Source of the DNA: JAKQDH01 sp029558835
Lineage (GTDB): Bacteria; Planctomycetota; Phycisphaerae; UBA1845
Reading direction: 5' to 3'
Assembly: GCA_035356615.1 (NCBI GenBank)
Contig: DAOQSN010000046.1
Location: forward strand, 1-35,209
Length of the DNA: 35,209 bases
Shown here in pieces: positions 7,408 through 14,178 of this stretch; position 1 is the first letter of the stretch; every line of letters begins with the position of its first letter. The translations under genes and the position numbers were made by a program. The notes under the pieces were generated by a model, which made no database searches, was not told the origin of the DNA, and worked only from the letters and a program-made list of their open reading frames with translations.

Positions 7408-9813
7408 ATGCCGGCAGAGGCGCAACATCTGGAGCCGATGCCCAGCGGGGACGACTGGCTGTCCCTGGAGCAAGCGGCTGCGCTGCTGCGCATGTCGCTA
7501 CGAACCTTGTCGCGCCGGGCACGAAGCCTGGCTTCGGGCGCAGCGCGGGCAGGGACGCCCGCGCTCGCCCGCCTGGTCGCGGACGGGCGGGGTCGGCCGG
7601 GCTGGCATATCAGCCGAGCCCTGGATCGACGCCTAGCGCGGCTGCCCGCTGAGGATCCGCAGGACGCGCCGGCTCGGGAGGCACTACTGACGAAGTACCC
7701 GCGGCACGCGGTTGAGCGGGCGTATGAGCGTGCCCACCTGGTTGAGAGATTCGAGCGCGCGCTCCTGGACGCCCCGCGCGGGCAGTCTGAGGCCGACGTT
7801 GCAGAAGCGTTCCTTTCGTCCTCCGGCGGTCTGGAGGGTCGGGCATCGGCCCGGACCCTCCGGCGCTGGCGGGCCGCGTATCGCAAGACTGGGCTCGTGG
7901 CACTCATGGATCGTCGGGCGCTTGGAGCCTGCGGAAGCAGCACGGAAGACGGCAGGATGCCAGGCTCTCCCAGCTCCAGCGCCCGCGATCCGCGAGCTGT
8001 AGAGCTTTTTTACAGCCTGTACCACACCCAAGCCCAAGAGAGCGTCGCGTACTGCCATGACGTGACCCTGCACACGGCCCGGAAAGAGGGCTGGGCGTGG
8101 CCGGCTACCGCGGCGAGCACGCGGGCCTGGCTGGACAAGTACGACAACCTGGGACTCACGTGCCTGCTGCGCGAGGGGACGCAAGCGTACTGCCGCAAGT
8201 ACCTGCCCCACAACGACATCGACTACACGCTGATCCAGCCCGGCGAGATGTTCCAGAGTGACCATCACCAGTGCGATTTCTGGGTTGAGTACCAGGGCAC
8301 GCAACTGCGGCCGTGGCTTACGGTTGTGCAGGACCTGCGCTCGCGGTGCATCGTCGGCTGGAACCTCGGGCCGGCGCCGCACCAGGACGCAATCATCGCG
8401 GCGTTCGGCATGGCGTTCAGTAAGTGGGCGGTGCCGCAAGTGCTGCGGATTGACAACGGCCGCGACTTCACCAGTGCGCTGCTCACGGGCGTGACGAAAG
8501 GTGAGCGCGACCGGCTGCGCAGACTCTACGGGCGCGACTGGGCGAAGATCGAAACACGGGACGCGAACCTGGTCGAGTGCCGCGACCCGCGCTTCAAGGG
8601 AATCGTTCCCGAACTCGGAATCGCCCTGCGCTACGCCATACCATACGCACCGTGGTCGAAGGGCACTACGGAGCGCTGGTTCGGGACCTGTGAGGGGCGG
8701 TGCGGTAAGACGTTCACTACGTACTGCGGGCGGTCCAGCCTCAAGCGGCCGGAGTGTTTGGAAGACATCCGACGCGGCTACACGCGCGAGCAGCGACGCT
8801 ACCTCAAGAGCAAGTGGGGGAAAGACTGGACCAAAGTCGTCGTGCTCAAGTACGTGGACAAAAGCCGCGTACCGACGATGGACAAGGCCCGCCAGGCTAT
8901 CGGCGAGTACATCGACGAATACCACAACACCGTGCACAGCGCCGAAGACCTGTTTGACTTGACGCCGCTGCAATGCTGGCGGACCGCGACCCGGTTGCGT
9001 CGTGCGGGCGAGCAGGAGTTGATGTTCCTGCTCCAGGCTCGCGGCTGCTACCGGGTCACCGGCAAGGGCGTGACGCTCAAGCTGGCCGGCGGCCGCGTGT
9101 CCTACGGGGACCGCAGCCCCGAGCTTGAGCGCTTCAAGGGCAGGGACGTGTTCATCACGGTGGACCCGAACGATGTCAGTTACTGCCAGGCGTTCACCGC
9201 GGACCGCAAGGCGTACATCGGCCGGCTGGCGAGCAACCGCCGCATCAGCCCGCGGGCGACTGCCGATGAGCTGCGCGAGGCAATGGCCGAAGTCGGGCAC
9301 CACCGCAAGCGAATCAACGAGGCGACGCGGACGGCAGCCCGCCGACACTACACGGCCGTGGACATCCTGAACGCGAAGCGCCGCGAACTGGCGGCCGAGC
9401 GAGCCGCGACGGGCACGGACGACGTGCGGGCGGTGGCGACGGTCGTGCCGGTTCACACAGGGTTCGAGGGCGTCTCGGAAGCCGCTTCAAGGCCGATCGA
9501 ACGGCCGTCGCGGCGGGCTCCCGACCCGGACGTGGCTAGGGCTTTGGGCTTTGGCCGGCCGCTGACGCGCGCCGAGCCGCCGGAGCGAATGTCGTCGAGC
9601 GAGCTGCTGAAGATGATTGCGAAGACGCCAGCGCCCGAGCCGGAGCCCGATCCCTACGCGGACCTGGACCTGGCGGGGCTGGCGAACGTGGCAGCCGAGC
9701 CTGAGCCGGACGACACGGAGTCGGAGTTGGACGCCTACTTCGCGGCGCGGGAGCGCGAATCCATGCGGTGGCTTGAGGGGCGCGGCCGCCGGGCGAAGGG
9801 GGACAAGCCATGA
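7408..9813 (+). CDS. Mu-like DDE transposase (MuA/TnsB type)
   Basis: The 801-residue protein catalyses strand transfer of the element ends. An N-terminal HTH (DDWLSLEQAAALLRMSLRTLSRRA, about 15-38) is followed by a second helical DNA-binding region around 140-175. The rve/RNase H-like core carries D285 (FQSDHHQCDF), D349 (LRIDNGRDF) and E422 (TTERWFG), a complete DDE triad. A beta-barrel-like Mu-type C-domain and an acidic Pro/Glu-rich tail (PEPEPDPYADLDL) complete it; in MuA the C-terminal region contacts MuB. The ATG at 7408 lies 6 nt after the XRE stop. The open frame extends upstream to 6958 but would overlap two coupled genes, so it is not chosen. Its end overlaps the ATPase gene (ATGA). 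Confidence 0.85.
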   Translation: MPAEAQHLEPMPSGDDWLSLEQAAALLRMSLRTLSRRARSLASGAARAGTPALARLVADGRGRPGWHISRALDRRLARLPAEDPQDAPAREALLTKYPRHAVERAYERAHLVERFERALLDAPRGQSEADVAEAFLSSSGGLEGRASARTLRRWRAAYRKTGLVALMDRRALGACGSSTEDGRMPGSPSSSARDPRAVELFYSLYHTQAQESVAYCHDVTLHTARKEGWAWPATAASTRAWLDKYDNLGLTCLLREGTQAYCRKYLPHNDIDYTLIQPGEMFQSDHHQCDFWVEYQGTQLRPWLTVVQDLRSRCIVGWNLGPAPHQDAIIAAFGMAFSKWAVPQVLRIDNGRDFTSALLTGVTKGERDRLRRLYGRDWAKIETRDANLVECRDPRFKGIVPELGIALRYAIPYAPWSKGTTERWFGTCEGRCGKTFTTYCGRSSLKRPECLEDIRRGYTREQRRYLKSKWGKDWTKVVVLKYVDKSRVPTMDKARQAIGEYIDEYHNTVHSAEDLFDLTPLQCWRTATRLRRAGEQELMFLLQARGCYRVTGKGVTLKLAGGRVSYGDRSPELERFKGRDVFITVDPNDVSYCQAFTADRKAYIGRLASNRRISPRATADELREAMAEVGHHRKRINEATRTAARRHYTAVDILNAKRRELAAERAATGTDDVRAVATVVPVHTGFEGVSEAASRPIERPSRRAPDPDVARALGFGRPLTRAEPPERMSSSELLKMIAKTPAPEPEPDPYADLDLAGLANVAAEPEPDDTESELDAYFAARERESMRWLEGRGRRAKGDKP

Positions 9814-10961
9814 CCGAGCCAACCGACAGGCAAGGCGATGCGTTCGACGTGCTCTCCGCGGAGAGCCGGGTCGTCCGCTCTGCCCGGTACATGCCTGAGG
9901 ATCAACCACTGAGCGACGCCCAGCGGCGCGACGTGGCGGACCGCTGCCGGCAGTTTATGGGCGAGCACCGCGTCACCCGCGACCAGGTCGGACGGGCGGT
10001 AGGGCTGGCCGGTGGCACCGTGTCGAAGCTGCTCGGCCACAAGTATCACGGGACCGCGGGCGACCGGTATCTGGCCCGCCTCAACAACTGGCTTGAACTG
10101 GCGGCCCAGCAGCACAATCTGATCGGTGGCAAGCAGTGGGTTGAAACGGCGGTCGCCCGCGACGTGCTCGCTGTCGTCGGCATCGTGGCGGAAACATGCA
10201 AGATTGGCGTGCTGTTCGGGCCGGCTCAGATAGGCAAGACCTTCACCCTGCAAGCAATCGAGGGCGACGCGCGTTTCGGCTCACCGCTGCTGATCCGCGT
10301 AGATGAATCGCGTACCTGCCCGTGCGCGCTGTGCAAGCATGTGGCGACCCGGTTCAACCTGTCCACGCGGGGCAGCTTCGATGCGATCTTCAGCCGGCTG
10401 GTGACACGGTTGCGCGGCACCAAGCGGCTGCTCATCTTCGACGAAATCGACCGCGCTCAGTACCGGACCCTGGAGTTTCTCAGGGACTTGCACGACGAAA
10501 CTGGCTGCCCGCTCCTGCTGTGCGGCAAGCCGGTCATCTACGACCGCCTGGGCTTCCGGGAAGCCGGGGGCTTCAAGCAAGTGATGGACCAGCTCTCGGG
10601 CCGGGTCGTGGTCTGCCGCGACCTGCTGGAGCGCACGCGCGACCGGGACGGCAGGCCGGGCGAGCCGCTGTACACGCTGGCAGACATTCGAGCCCTGGTC
10701 GGCCAGGCCGGCTTGCAACTGCGGGTCACGCCGGATGCCGAGCGGTGGCTGCAAGATCGGGCGTGCACGCTCGGCCAGGGCGGGGTCGGCAAGGCCCTGG
10801 TGTACTTGTACCTGGGGGCGAAGCTGGCATTTGTCCAGGGCGACGACGTGTTGACCAGCGACCACCTGGAGGCGGTCGTAGACCTGGCGATGGGGCACGA
10901 GGACGCGGCCCGCCGAGCAGCGATGGTGGCCGATTCGGCGAGCATGCGACACGCTGTTTAA
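9810..10961 (+). CDS. MuB-like AAA+ ATPase, target-capture protein
   Basis: The 383-residue protein pairs with the transposase. MuB-type ATPases bind target DNA, deliver it to the transposase and provide target immunity. An N-terminal HTH (about 52-75, VTRDQVGRAVGLAGGTVSKLLG) is followed by Walker A GPAQIGKT (137-144) and Walker B LLIFDEID (207-214), so ATP binding and hydrolysis should be intact. A small Cys cluster (C170, C172, C175) between them is unusual, but no full zinc site is obvious. The start codon overlaps the transposase stop (ATGA), indicating coupling. A strong terminator lies 45 nt downstream. The layout matches MuB, TnsC and Tn552 orfB proteins. Confidence 0.85.
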   Translation: MTEPTDRQGDAFDVLSAESRVVRSARYMPEDQPLSDAQRRDVADRCRQFMGEHRVTRDQVGRAVGLAGGTVSKLLGHKYHGTAGDRYLARLNNWLELAAQQHNLIGGKQWVETAVARDVLAVVGIVAETCKIGVLFGPAQIGKTFTLQAIEGDARFGSPLLIRVDESRTCPCALCKHVATRFNLSTRGSFDAIFSRLVTRLRGTKRLLIFDEIDRAQYRTLEFLRDLHDETGCPLLLCGKPVIYDRLGFREAGGFKQVMDQLSGRVVVCRDLLERTRDRDGRPGEPLYTLADIRALVGQAGLQLRVTPDAERWLQDRACTLGQGGVGKALVYLYLGAKLAFVQGDDVLTSDHLEAVVDLAMGHEDAARRAAMVADSASMRHAV

Positions 10962-11005
10962 CGCGGTGCGAACGGGTTGAACCCGTGCACTGCTGCTGAA
11001 AACCC

Positions 11006-11059
11006 GGCTCCCTGTTGGACCTGCTGAACGGCGCGACGCAGGCCAGCAGGGAGCCTTTT
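11006..11059 (+). terminator. Strong hairpin terminator of the transposition operon
   Basis: An almost continuous 18-bp stem (11006-11024 with 11038-11055, one mismatch and one bulge) has a 13-nt loop and is followed directly by TTTT. It closes the long plus-strand operon just inside the right end of the element. Confidence 0.8.
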
Positions 11060-11072
11060 GCATATGGGCGTT

Positions 11073-11110
11073 TGGCCAAGTCGGTTGCGTCGTGGCCAAG
11101 TGTCGGTTGC
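11073..11110 (+). repeat. Tandem right-end transposase-site-like motifs
   Basis: TGGCCAAGTCGGTTGC (11073-11088) and TGGCCAAGTGTCGGTTGC (11093-11110) are tandem copies that differ by a two-base insertion. Their start points lie 20 nt apart, about two helical turns. This layout recalls the R1/R2 sites that MuA binds in phage Mu. Confidence 0.55.
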
Positions 11111-11117
11111 CCTTATA
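11089..11117 (+). repeat. 29-nt direct repeat inside the right end of the Mu-like element
   Basis: Partner of 1661-1689 (27 of 29 identical). It ends directly against the right terminal repeat at 11118. Confidence 0.7.
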
Positions 11118-11129
11118 GTTTCTTTCATA
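11118..11129 (-). repeat. Right terminal inverted repeat of the Mu-like element
   Basis: GTTTCTTTCATA is the exact inverted complement of 1700-1711. It lies about 60 nt downstream of the terminator that closes the transposition operon. Confidence 0.65.
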
Positions 11130-11539
11130 ATACCCTCCTAACCTGCCACCTGCCGCGGGCGGTCTGCCATCGTGACAGAACCGCACGCCCGGCCGTTCCG
11201 GCCTCGTCATAACCTATTGTGAAATGCCAAGTTACGGACGCCAGCGTCCGGCTTGCCGTTGGCACGGTGTTTGCGAACACCTTCGCCCGGGGCCGGCGAA
11301 CAGTTGCGGCCGGGATGGCGCACGCGGAGGCCGGCCCGAGGCAGAGTGGTCGCGTCCGCACGCGTGGCATTCGCGTGCCGCCGATGGCCGCGGGGTTTTA
11401 GCGGAGGGCGGCGACAGCGCCCTGCGGCGGCTGTCCACCCGTGGCAGGGGGCACAGCGGACAGGCTGGTGGCCAAGGCGGTGCCGGATGCGGCTCCGGGA
11501 CGACCGATCGGAAACCAAGCTCGAAAGGAGTGTGCTGCC
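11130..11539. other. Non-coding leader region of the Hsp20 cluster
   Basis: This 410-nt stretch lies between the right end of the Mu-like element and the first Hsp20 gene. Short open frames (for example 11219-11401) have no ribosome-binding site or recognisable family. No CIRCE element was found. The heat-shock promoter is presumably here but I could not place it. Confidence 0.5.
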
Positions 11540-11995
11540 ATGACCATCCGTGTATTCAATCCTCTGGTTCCCGCAACCCGGTTACGCGGGGAAATGGACC
11601 GGTTGTTCAGTGACCTGGCCGCCAACCTCCCCTGGCCGGGCTGGTTGGCGGAGACGGGCGCGTCGGCGTTCCCCGCCCTGAACGTCTGGGAGGACGAGCA
11701 GTGCCTCTACGCCGAGGCGGAGTTGCCGGGCATGCAGATGGACGACCTTGAGCTGCTCGTCGTCGGCAACGAACTGACCATCAAGGGCGAACGTAAGGCG
11801 GGCGAGGAGGATGAGGCCGTGTACCACCGGCGCGAGCGCGGTGTCGGTGCGTTCAGTCGTGTCGTCCGGCTGCCGGTCGAGATCGACGCGAACAAAGTCG
11901 AGGCGCGGTTGCAGGACGGCGTGCTCACCGTGAAGCTGCCGAAAGCGGAGGCCGCTCGCCCGCGCAAGATCGAGGTGAAGTGTGTGACGAAGTAG
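11540..11995 (+). CDS. Small heat-shock protein Hsp20, copy 1
   Basis: The 151-residue protein is an ATP-independent holdase chaperone of the alpha-crystallin family. A short N-terminal arm (VFNPLVPATRLRGEMDRLFSDL) precedes the alpha-crystallin domain from about residue 45 to 145. The conserved parts are LNVWEDEQCLYAEAELPGM and ARLQDGVLTVKLPK, the A-x-x-x-G-V-L signature. The ATG at 11540 has AAAGGAG at 9 nt. The upstream in-frame frame from 11441 has no site and is not used. It is the first of three consecutive Hsp20 genes, 63 nt before copy 2, probably one heat-induced unit. Confidence 0.92.
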   Translation: MTIRVFNPLVPATRLRGEMDRLFSDLAANLPWPGWLAETGASAFPALNVWEDEQCLYAEAELPGMQMDDLELLVVGNELTIKGERKAGEEDEAVYHRRERGVGAFSRVVRLPVEIDANKVEARLQDGVLTVKLPKAEAARPRKIEVKCVTK

Positions 11996-12058
11996 GTACT
12001 CCCGCAACGTCGCCCGCATGCCCGCGGGCGAAGGGATCAGCCGCAAGGAGTGACCGGC

Positions 12059-12460
12059 ATGACCACCGAAACCACGATGCAGAGGAAGACGGACAGCGAA
12101 GTGACGCAGACGGAGCCGACGCGCAGCGGGCGTCAGTATCGCCCGAACGTCGACATCATTGAGCAGCCCGGTCATCTGTTGATCCGGGCCGACATGGCCG
12201 GCGTGCGCGGTGACCAGATCGACGTGCGGTTTGAGAACGGCACGCTCACGATCTTCGGTCCGGCGGCCCAGCGGCAGCAGCAGAACACGGAATACCTGCT
12301 GTGCGAGTACGGTGTGGGCGACTTCTACCGTACGTTCCGCGTCAGCGAGGCAATCGACGCCCAGCAGATCACGGCCGCGTATCAGCACGGCGTGCTGACG
12401 CTGCACCTGCCGAAGGTGCCGGCCGTTCAGCCGCGGAAGATCGCGGTGAAGGCGGGTTAG
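12059..12460 (+). CDS. Small heat-shock protein Hsp20, copy 2
   Basis: The 133-residue protein has a hydrophilic, Thr/Glu-rich N-terminal arm instead of the amphipathic helix of copies 1 and 3. It is followed by an alpha-crystallin domain (PNVDIIEQPGHLLIRADMAG ... AAYQHGVLTLHLPK). The G-V-L signature is intact. The start at 12059 follows AAGGAG by 8 nt; a GTG at 12050 overlaps that site and is unlikely. The divergent N-terminal arm suggests a role as a mixed-oligomer partner of the other two (inference). Confidence 0.92.
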   Translation: MTTETTMQRKTDSEVTQTEPTRSGRQYRPNVDIIEQPGHLLIRADMAGVRGDQIDVRFENGTLTIFGPAAQRQQQNTEYLLCEYGVGDFYRTFRVSEAIDAQQITAAYQHGVLTLHLPKVPAVQPRKIAVKAG

Positions 12461-12486
12461 GAACGCCGAGCTGCCGGCTGGGGTGG

Positions 12487-12507
12487 CCCAGGTCCTGCGG
12501 ACCTGGG
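12487..12507 (+). terminator. Hairpin between Hsp20 copies 2 and 3
   Basis: A perfect 9-bp stem (CCCAGGTCC / GGACCTGGG) with a 3-nt loop, but no U-tract. It may be an mRNA-stability hairpin or attenuator rather than a true terminator. Confidence 0.4.
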
Positions 12508-12544
12508 GGACTGATGAAGGGTGCGCCGACCACGGGTGCCGACT

Positions 12545-12575
12545 GCATGCTCACCCGCGACTGCGGTTGCGGGAA
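12545..12575 (+). repeat. 31-nt repeat also found at 22291-22321
   Basis: Matches the distant copy at 28 of 31 positions. The core is CCCGCGACnGCGGTnGCGGG, itself nearly palindromic. It lies in the 194-nt gap before Hsp20 copy 3. Confidence 0.65.
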
Positions 12576-12654
12576 GGTGCGGCACTCGGATGACGCGGAA
12601 GTACACCAGCGGCCAATCGGGCAGCAGTGCATTACACGAAAGGAGGCGAGTATC

Positions 12655-13152
12655 ATGTCAATCATTCCCTGGCGAAACAAGCGTGGCGAAACGGAGTCCA
12701 CGGACCTGGCGGAGCTGAGTTCGTTTGACCAGTTCCGCACGGAGATGGAGCGCACCTTCGATCGGTTCCTGCGCGACCCCTGGGGCATGGTGAGCATGCC
12801 GATGACGCGCCTGGGCGCCTGGGCGCCGTCGATAGACGTCACGGAGAGCGACACCGAGGTGACCGTCCAGGCGGAGATCCCCGGCGTCGATCCGAAGGAA
12901 CTCGACATCTCCATCACCGGCGACATGCTGACGATCTCCGGCAAGAAGGAGGCGAGCACCGAACGCAAGGGTGCGAACTACTACTGTTCGGAGCGGCGTT
13001 TTGGCAGCTTCCAGCGCAGCGTGCGGCTGCCGGCCGGGGTGGACACGGAGAAGGTCTCGGCGCAGCATGCCAACGGTGTGGTGGCCATCACGCTGAAGAA
13101 GCAGCCCGGCGCCATGCCGAAACGCATCACCGTCAAGACCGCGGACAAGTAG
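12655..13152 (+). CDS. Small heat-shock protein Hsp20, copy 3
   Basis: The 165-residue protein is the longest of the three. N-terminal IIPWRNKRGE... and the amphipathic FDQFRTEMERTFDRFLRDPW resemble class-A bacterial Hsp20 proteins. The alpha-crystallin domain spans about 58-160 (APSIDVTESDTEVTVQAEIPG ... AQHANGVVAITLKK). The signature is present as NGVV. An excellent AAGGAGG site lies 8 nt before the ATG. The 194-nt gap before it contains a hairpin and a dispersed repeat, so it may be separately controlled from copies 1 and 2. Confidence 0.93.
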   Translation: MSIIPWRNKRGETESTDLAELSSFDQFRTEMERTFDRFLRDPWGMVSMPMTRLGAWAPSIDVTESDTEVTVQAEIPGVDPKELDISITGDMLTISGKKEASTERKGANYYCSERRFGSFQRSVRLPAGVDTEKVSAQHANGVVAITLKKQPGAMPKRITVKTADK

Positions 13153-13232
13153 CCGGCTGCCCGCGTGGAGTCAACGCCCGGTCGGTGCCGATTGGGGCGC
13201 CGACCGGCGTGGAGTCGTTCGCGCCGATGTAG

Positions 13233-13261
13233 CGCCGCCCCCGCGGGCGGCGTGGTTGTTG
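13233..13261. terminator. Hairpin at the convergent end of the Hsp20 cluster
   Basis: An 8-bp GC stem (13233-13240 with 13245-13252) is followed by TGGTTGTTG. It lies between the last Hsp20 gene and the convergent release-factor-like gene. A second GC stem at 13175-13209 lies just before it. Confidence 0.45.
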
Positions 13262-13304
13262 ATGACGCTCTGACACTTCCATGCCGATCACGGCGGGGCG
13301 GATG

Positions 13305-13859
13305 CTACACTGAACGCAACGGGTCCAGCCCCGCGCCCGCCCGGAGGCGGGTGACGCCGTCCCACAGCTTCGGATCGTTCCGCAGGAACTTCAGAAGCTG
13401 CGCGGTAGAAACGCCCAGCACCTGCGCTGTGTCGGGAACCCGGCACTCATGGGCCGCCAGGACATCGAGAATCTCTGCTACCGCCAGGGGGTAACGCGCG
13501 TCCCGCCGACCGACCACGATCCGCCCGTCGCGCGAGATACACTGGGCCAGTAGTTCGCTGACTCGGTACCGTTCCGCGTCGAGGTGCGCCCGCACGTTCA
13601 GCGCCAGGGCCGCCCGCAGGCGACGCAGGGCTCGCGCCTTGTTGACGTGTTGTGAACGCTCCTCAGTGGCGGTCACAGCCAGGCCCGTCGGCAGGTGTCG
13701 CAGGCGAACGGCCGAGCTGGTCTTGTTGCGTTTCTGTCCCCCCGGCCCGCGCGACCGATAACAGTCCACCTCGCACTGTCCGATCAGGGCCTGGTCGTCC
13801 AGGTGCAGGAAGCGCAGTGCCCCCAGCGTGCTGTCATCGCCCTCGTGTGGCTGCGCCAT
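13305..13859 (-). CDS. Peptide-chain-release-factor-like protein (GGQ domain)
   Basis: The 184-residue protein contains an RF-1-type catalytic domain. The motif RGPGGQKRNKTSSAVRL (GGQ at about 40-42) and HLPTGLAVTATEERSQHVNKARAL are the hallmarks of peptidyl-tRNA hydrolysis by release factors. The stop-codon-recognition domains of RF1/RF2 are missing, as in ArfB/YaeJ-like rescue factors. Unlike ArfB it has a further C-terminal helical domain (YPLAVAEILDVLAAHECRV...AQLLKFLRND) rather than just a basic tail. The ATG at 13859 has GGAG at 9 nt; the longer frame to 13985 has no such site. Ribosome rescue is the likely but unproven role. Confidence 0.75.
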   Translation of the reverse strand: MAQPHEGDDSTLGALRFLHLDDQALIGQCEVDCYRSRGPGGQKRNKTSSAVRLRHLPTGLAVTATEERSQHVNKARALRRLRAALALNVRAHLDAERYRVSELLAQCISRDGRIVVGRRDARYPLAVAEILDVLAAHECRVPDTAQVLGVSTAQLLKFLRNDPKLWDGVTRLRAGAGLDPLRSV

Positions 13860-14178
13860 GGGGGAGGTCTCCGGTTCGATCCGCACGACTCGCGTCAGGG
13901 CCGCGCCCGCCGACCGGTCCCGTCGCAAGTCATCCGTGCTGCATGCCGATAACTGCGCCAGAGTCCCGACGCCTGCCTCCTGCAACGCCGGACGGAACCC
14001 CTCTCCCCTGGGAGAGAGGGCGGGGTGCGGGGAAATCCCGCTGGGGTCCGACCCTCGCCCAACCCGTTCCTGGAGCAGGCGGGGTCGGTGTCAGAAGCTC
14101 TCACGCGCAGGCCGGCCGGCGCGGGTCCGCCCCGCGGCGTGCCTTGATCTCTGCGCCGGTCAGTCCGGGAGTCCGAGC
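13860..14178. other. Intergenic region with a REP-like hairpin
   Basis: This 319-nt divergent gap has no gene. It holds a CTCTCCC/GGGAGAG hairpin at 14001-14016 with the G-rich extension GGGCGGGGTGCGGGG. This repeat family is also seen at 18.7 and 22.4 kb. Confidence 0.55.
14001..14031. repeat. REP-like palindrome, copy 1
   Basis: Stem CTCTCCC / GGGAGAG with a 2-nt loop and a G-rich tail. Related copies are at 18693-18713 and 22361-22389. Confidence 0.6.

Larger units (their letters stand above)
1700..11129 (+). mobile_element. Compact Mu-like transposable element with capsid gene
   Basis: The 9.4-kb segment is bounded by perfect 12-bp inverted repeats (1700-1711 and 11118-11129). Within them the Mu-type TG...CA ends are present as TGAAAGAAAC and GTTTCTTTCA. 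Inside lie a MuA-like DDE transposase, a MuB-like ATPase, an XRE regulator, a gpT-like capsid protein, a tape-measure-like protein and small unknown proteins in two divergent operons. Subterminal motifs near both ends face each other in inverted orientation, as expected of transposase-binding sites. A 5-bp target duplication is not visible: the flanks read TTCTA on the left and TAATA on the right if the ends are at 1702 and 11127. Terminase, portal, head protease and lysis genes were not found. Confidence 0.7.
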
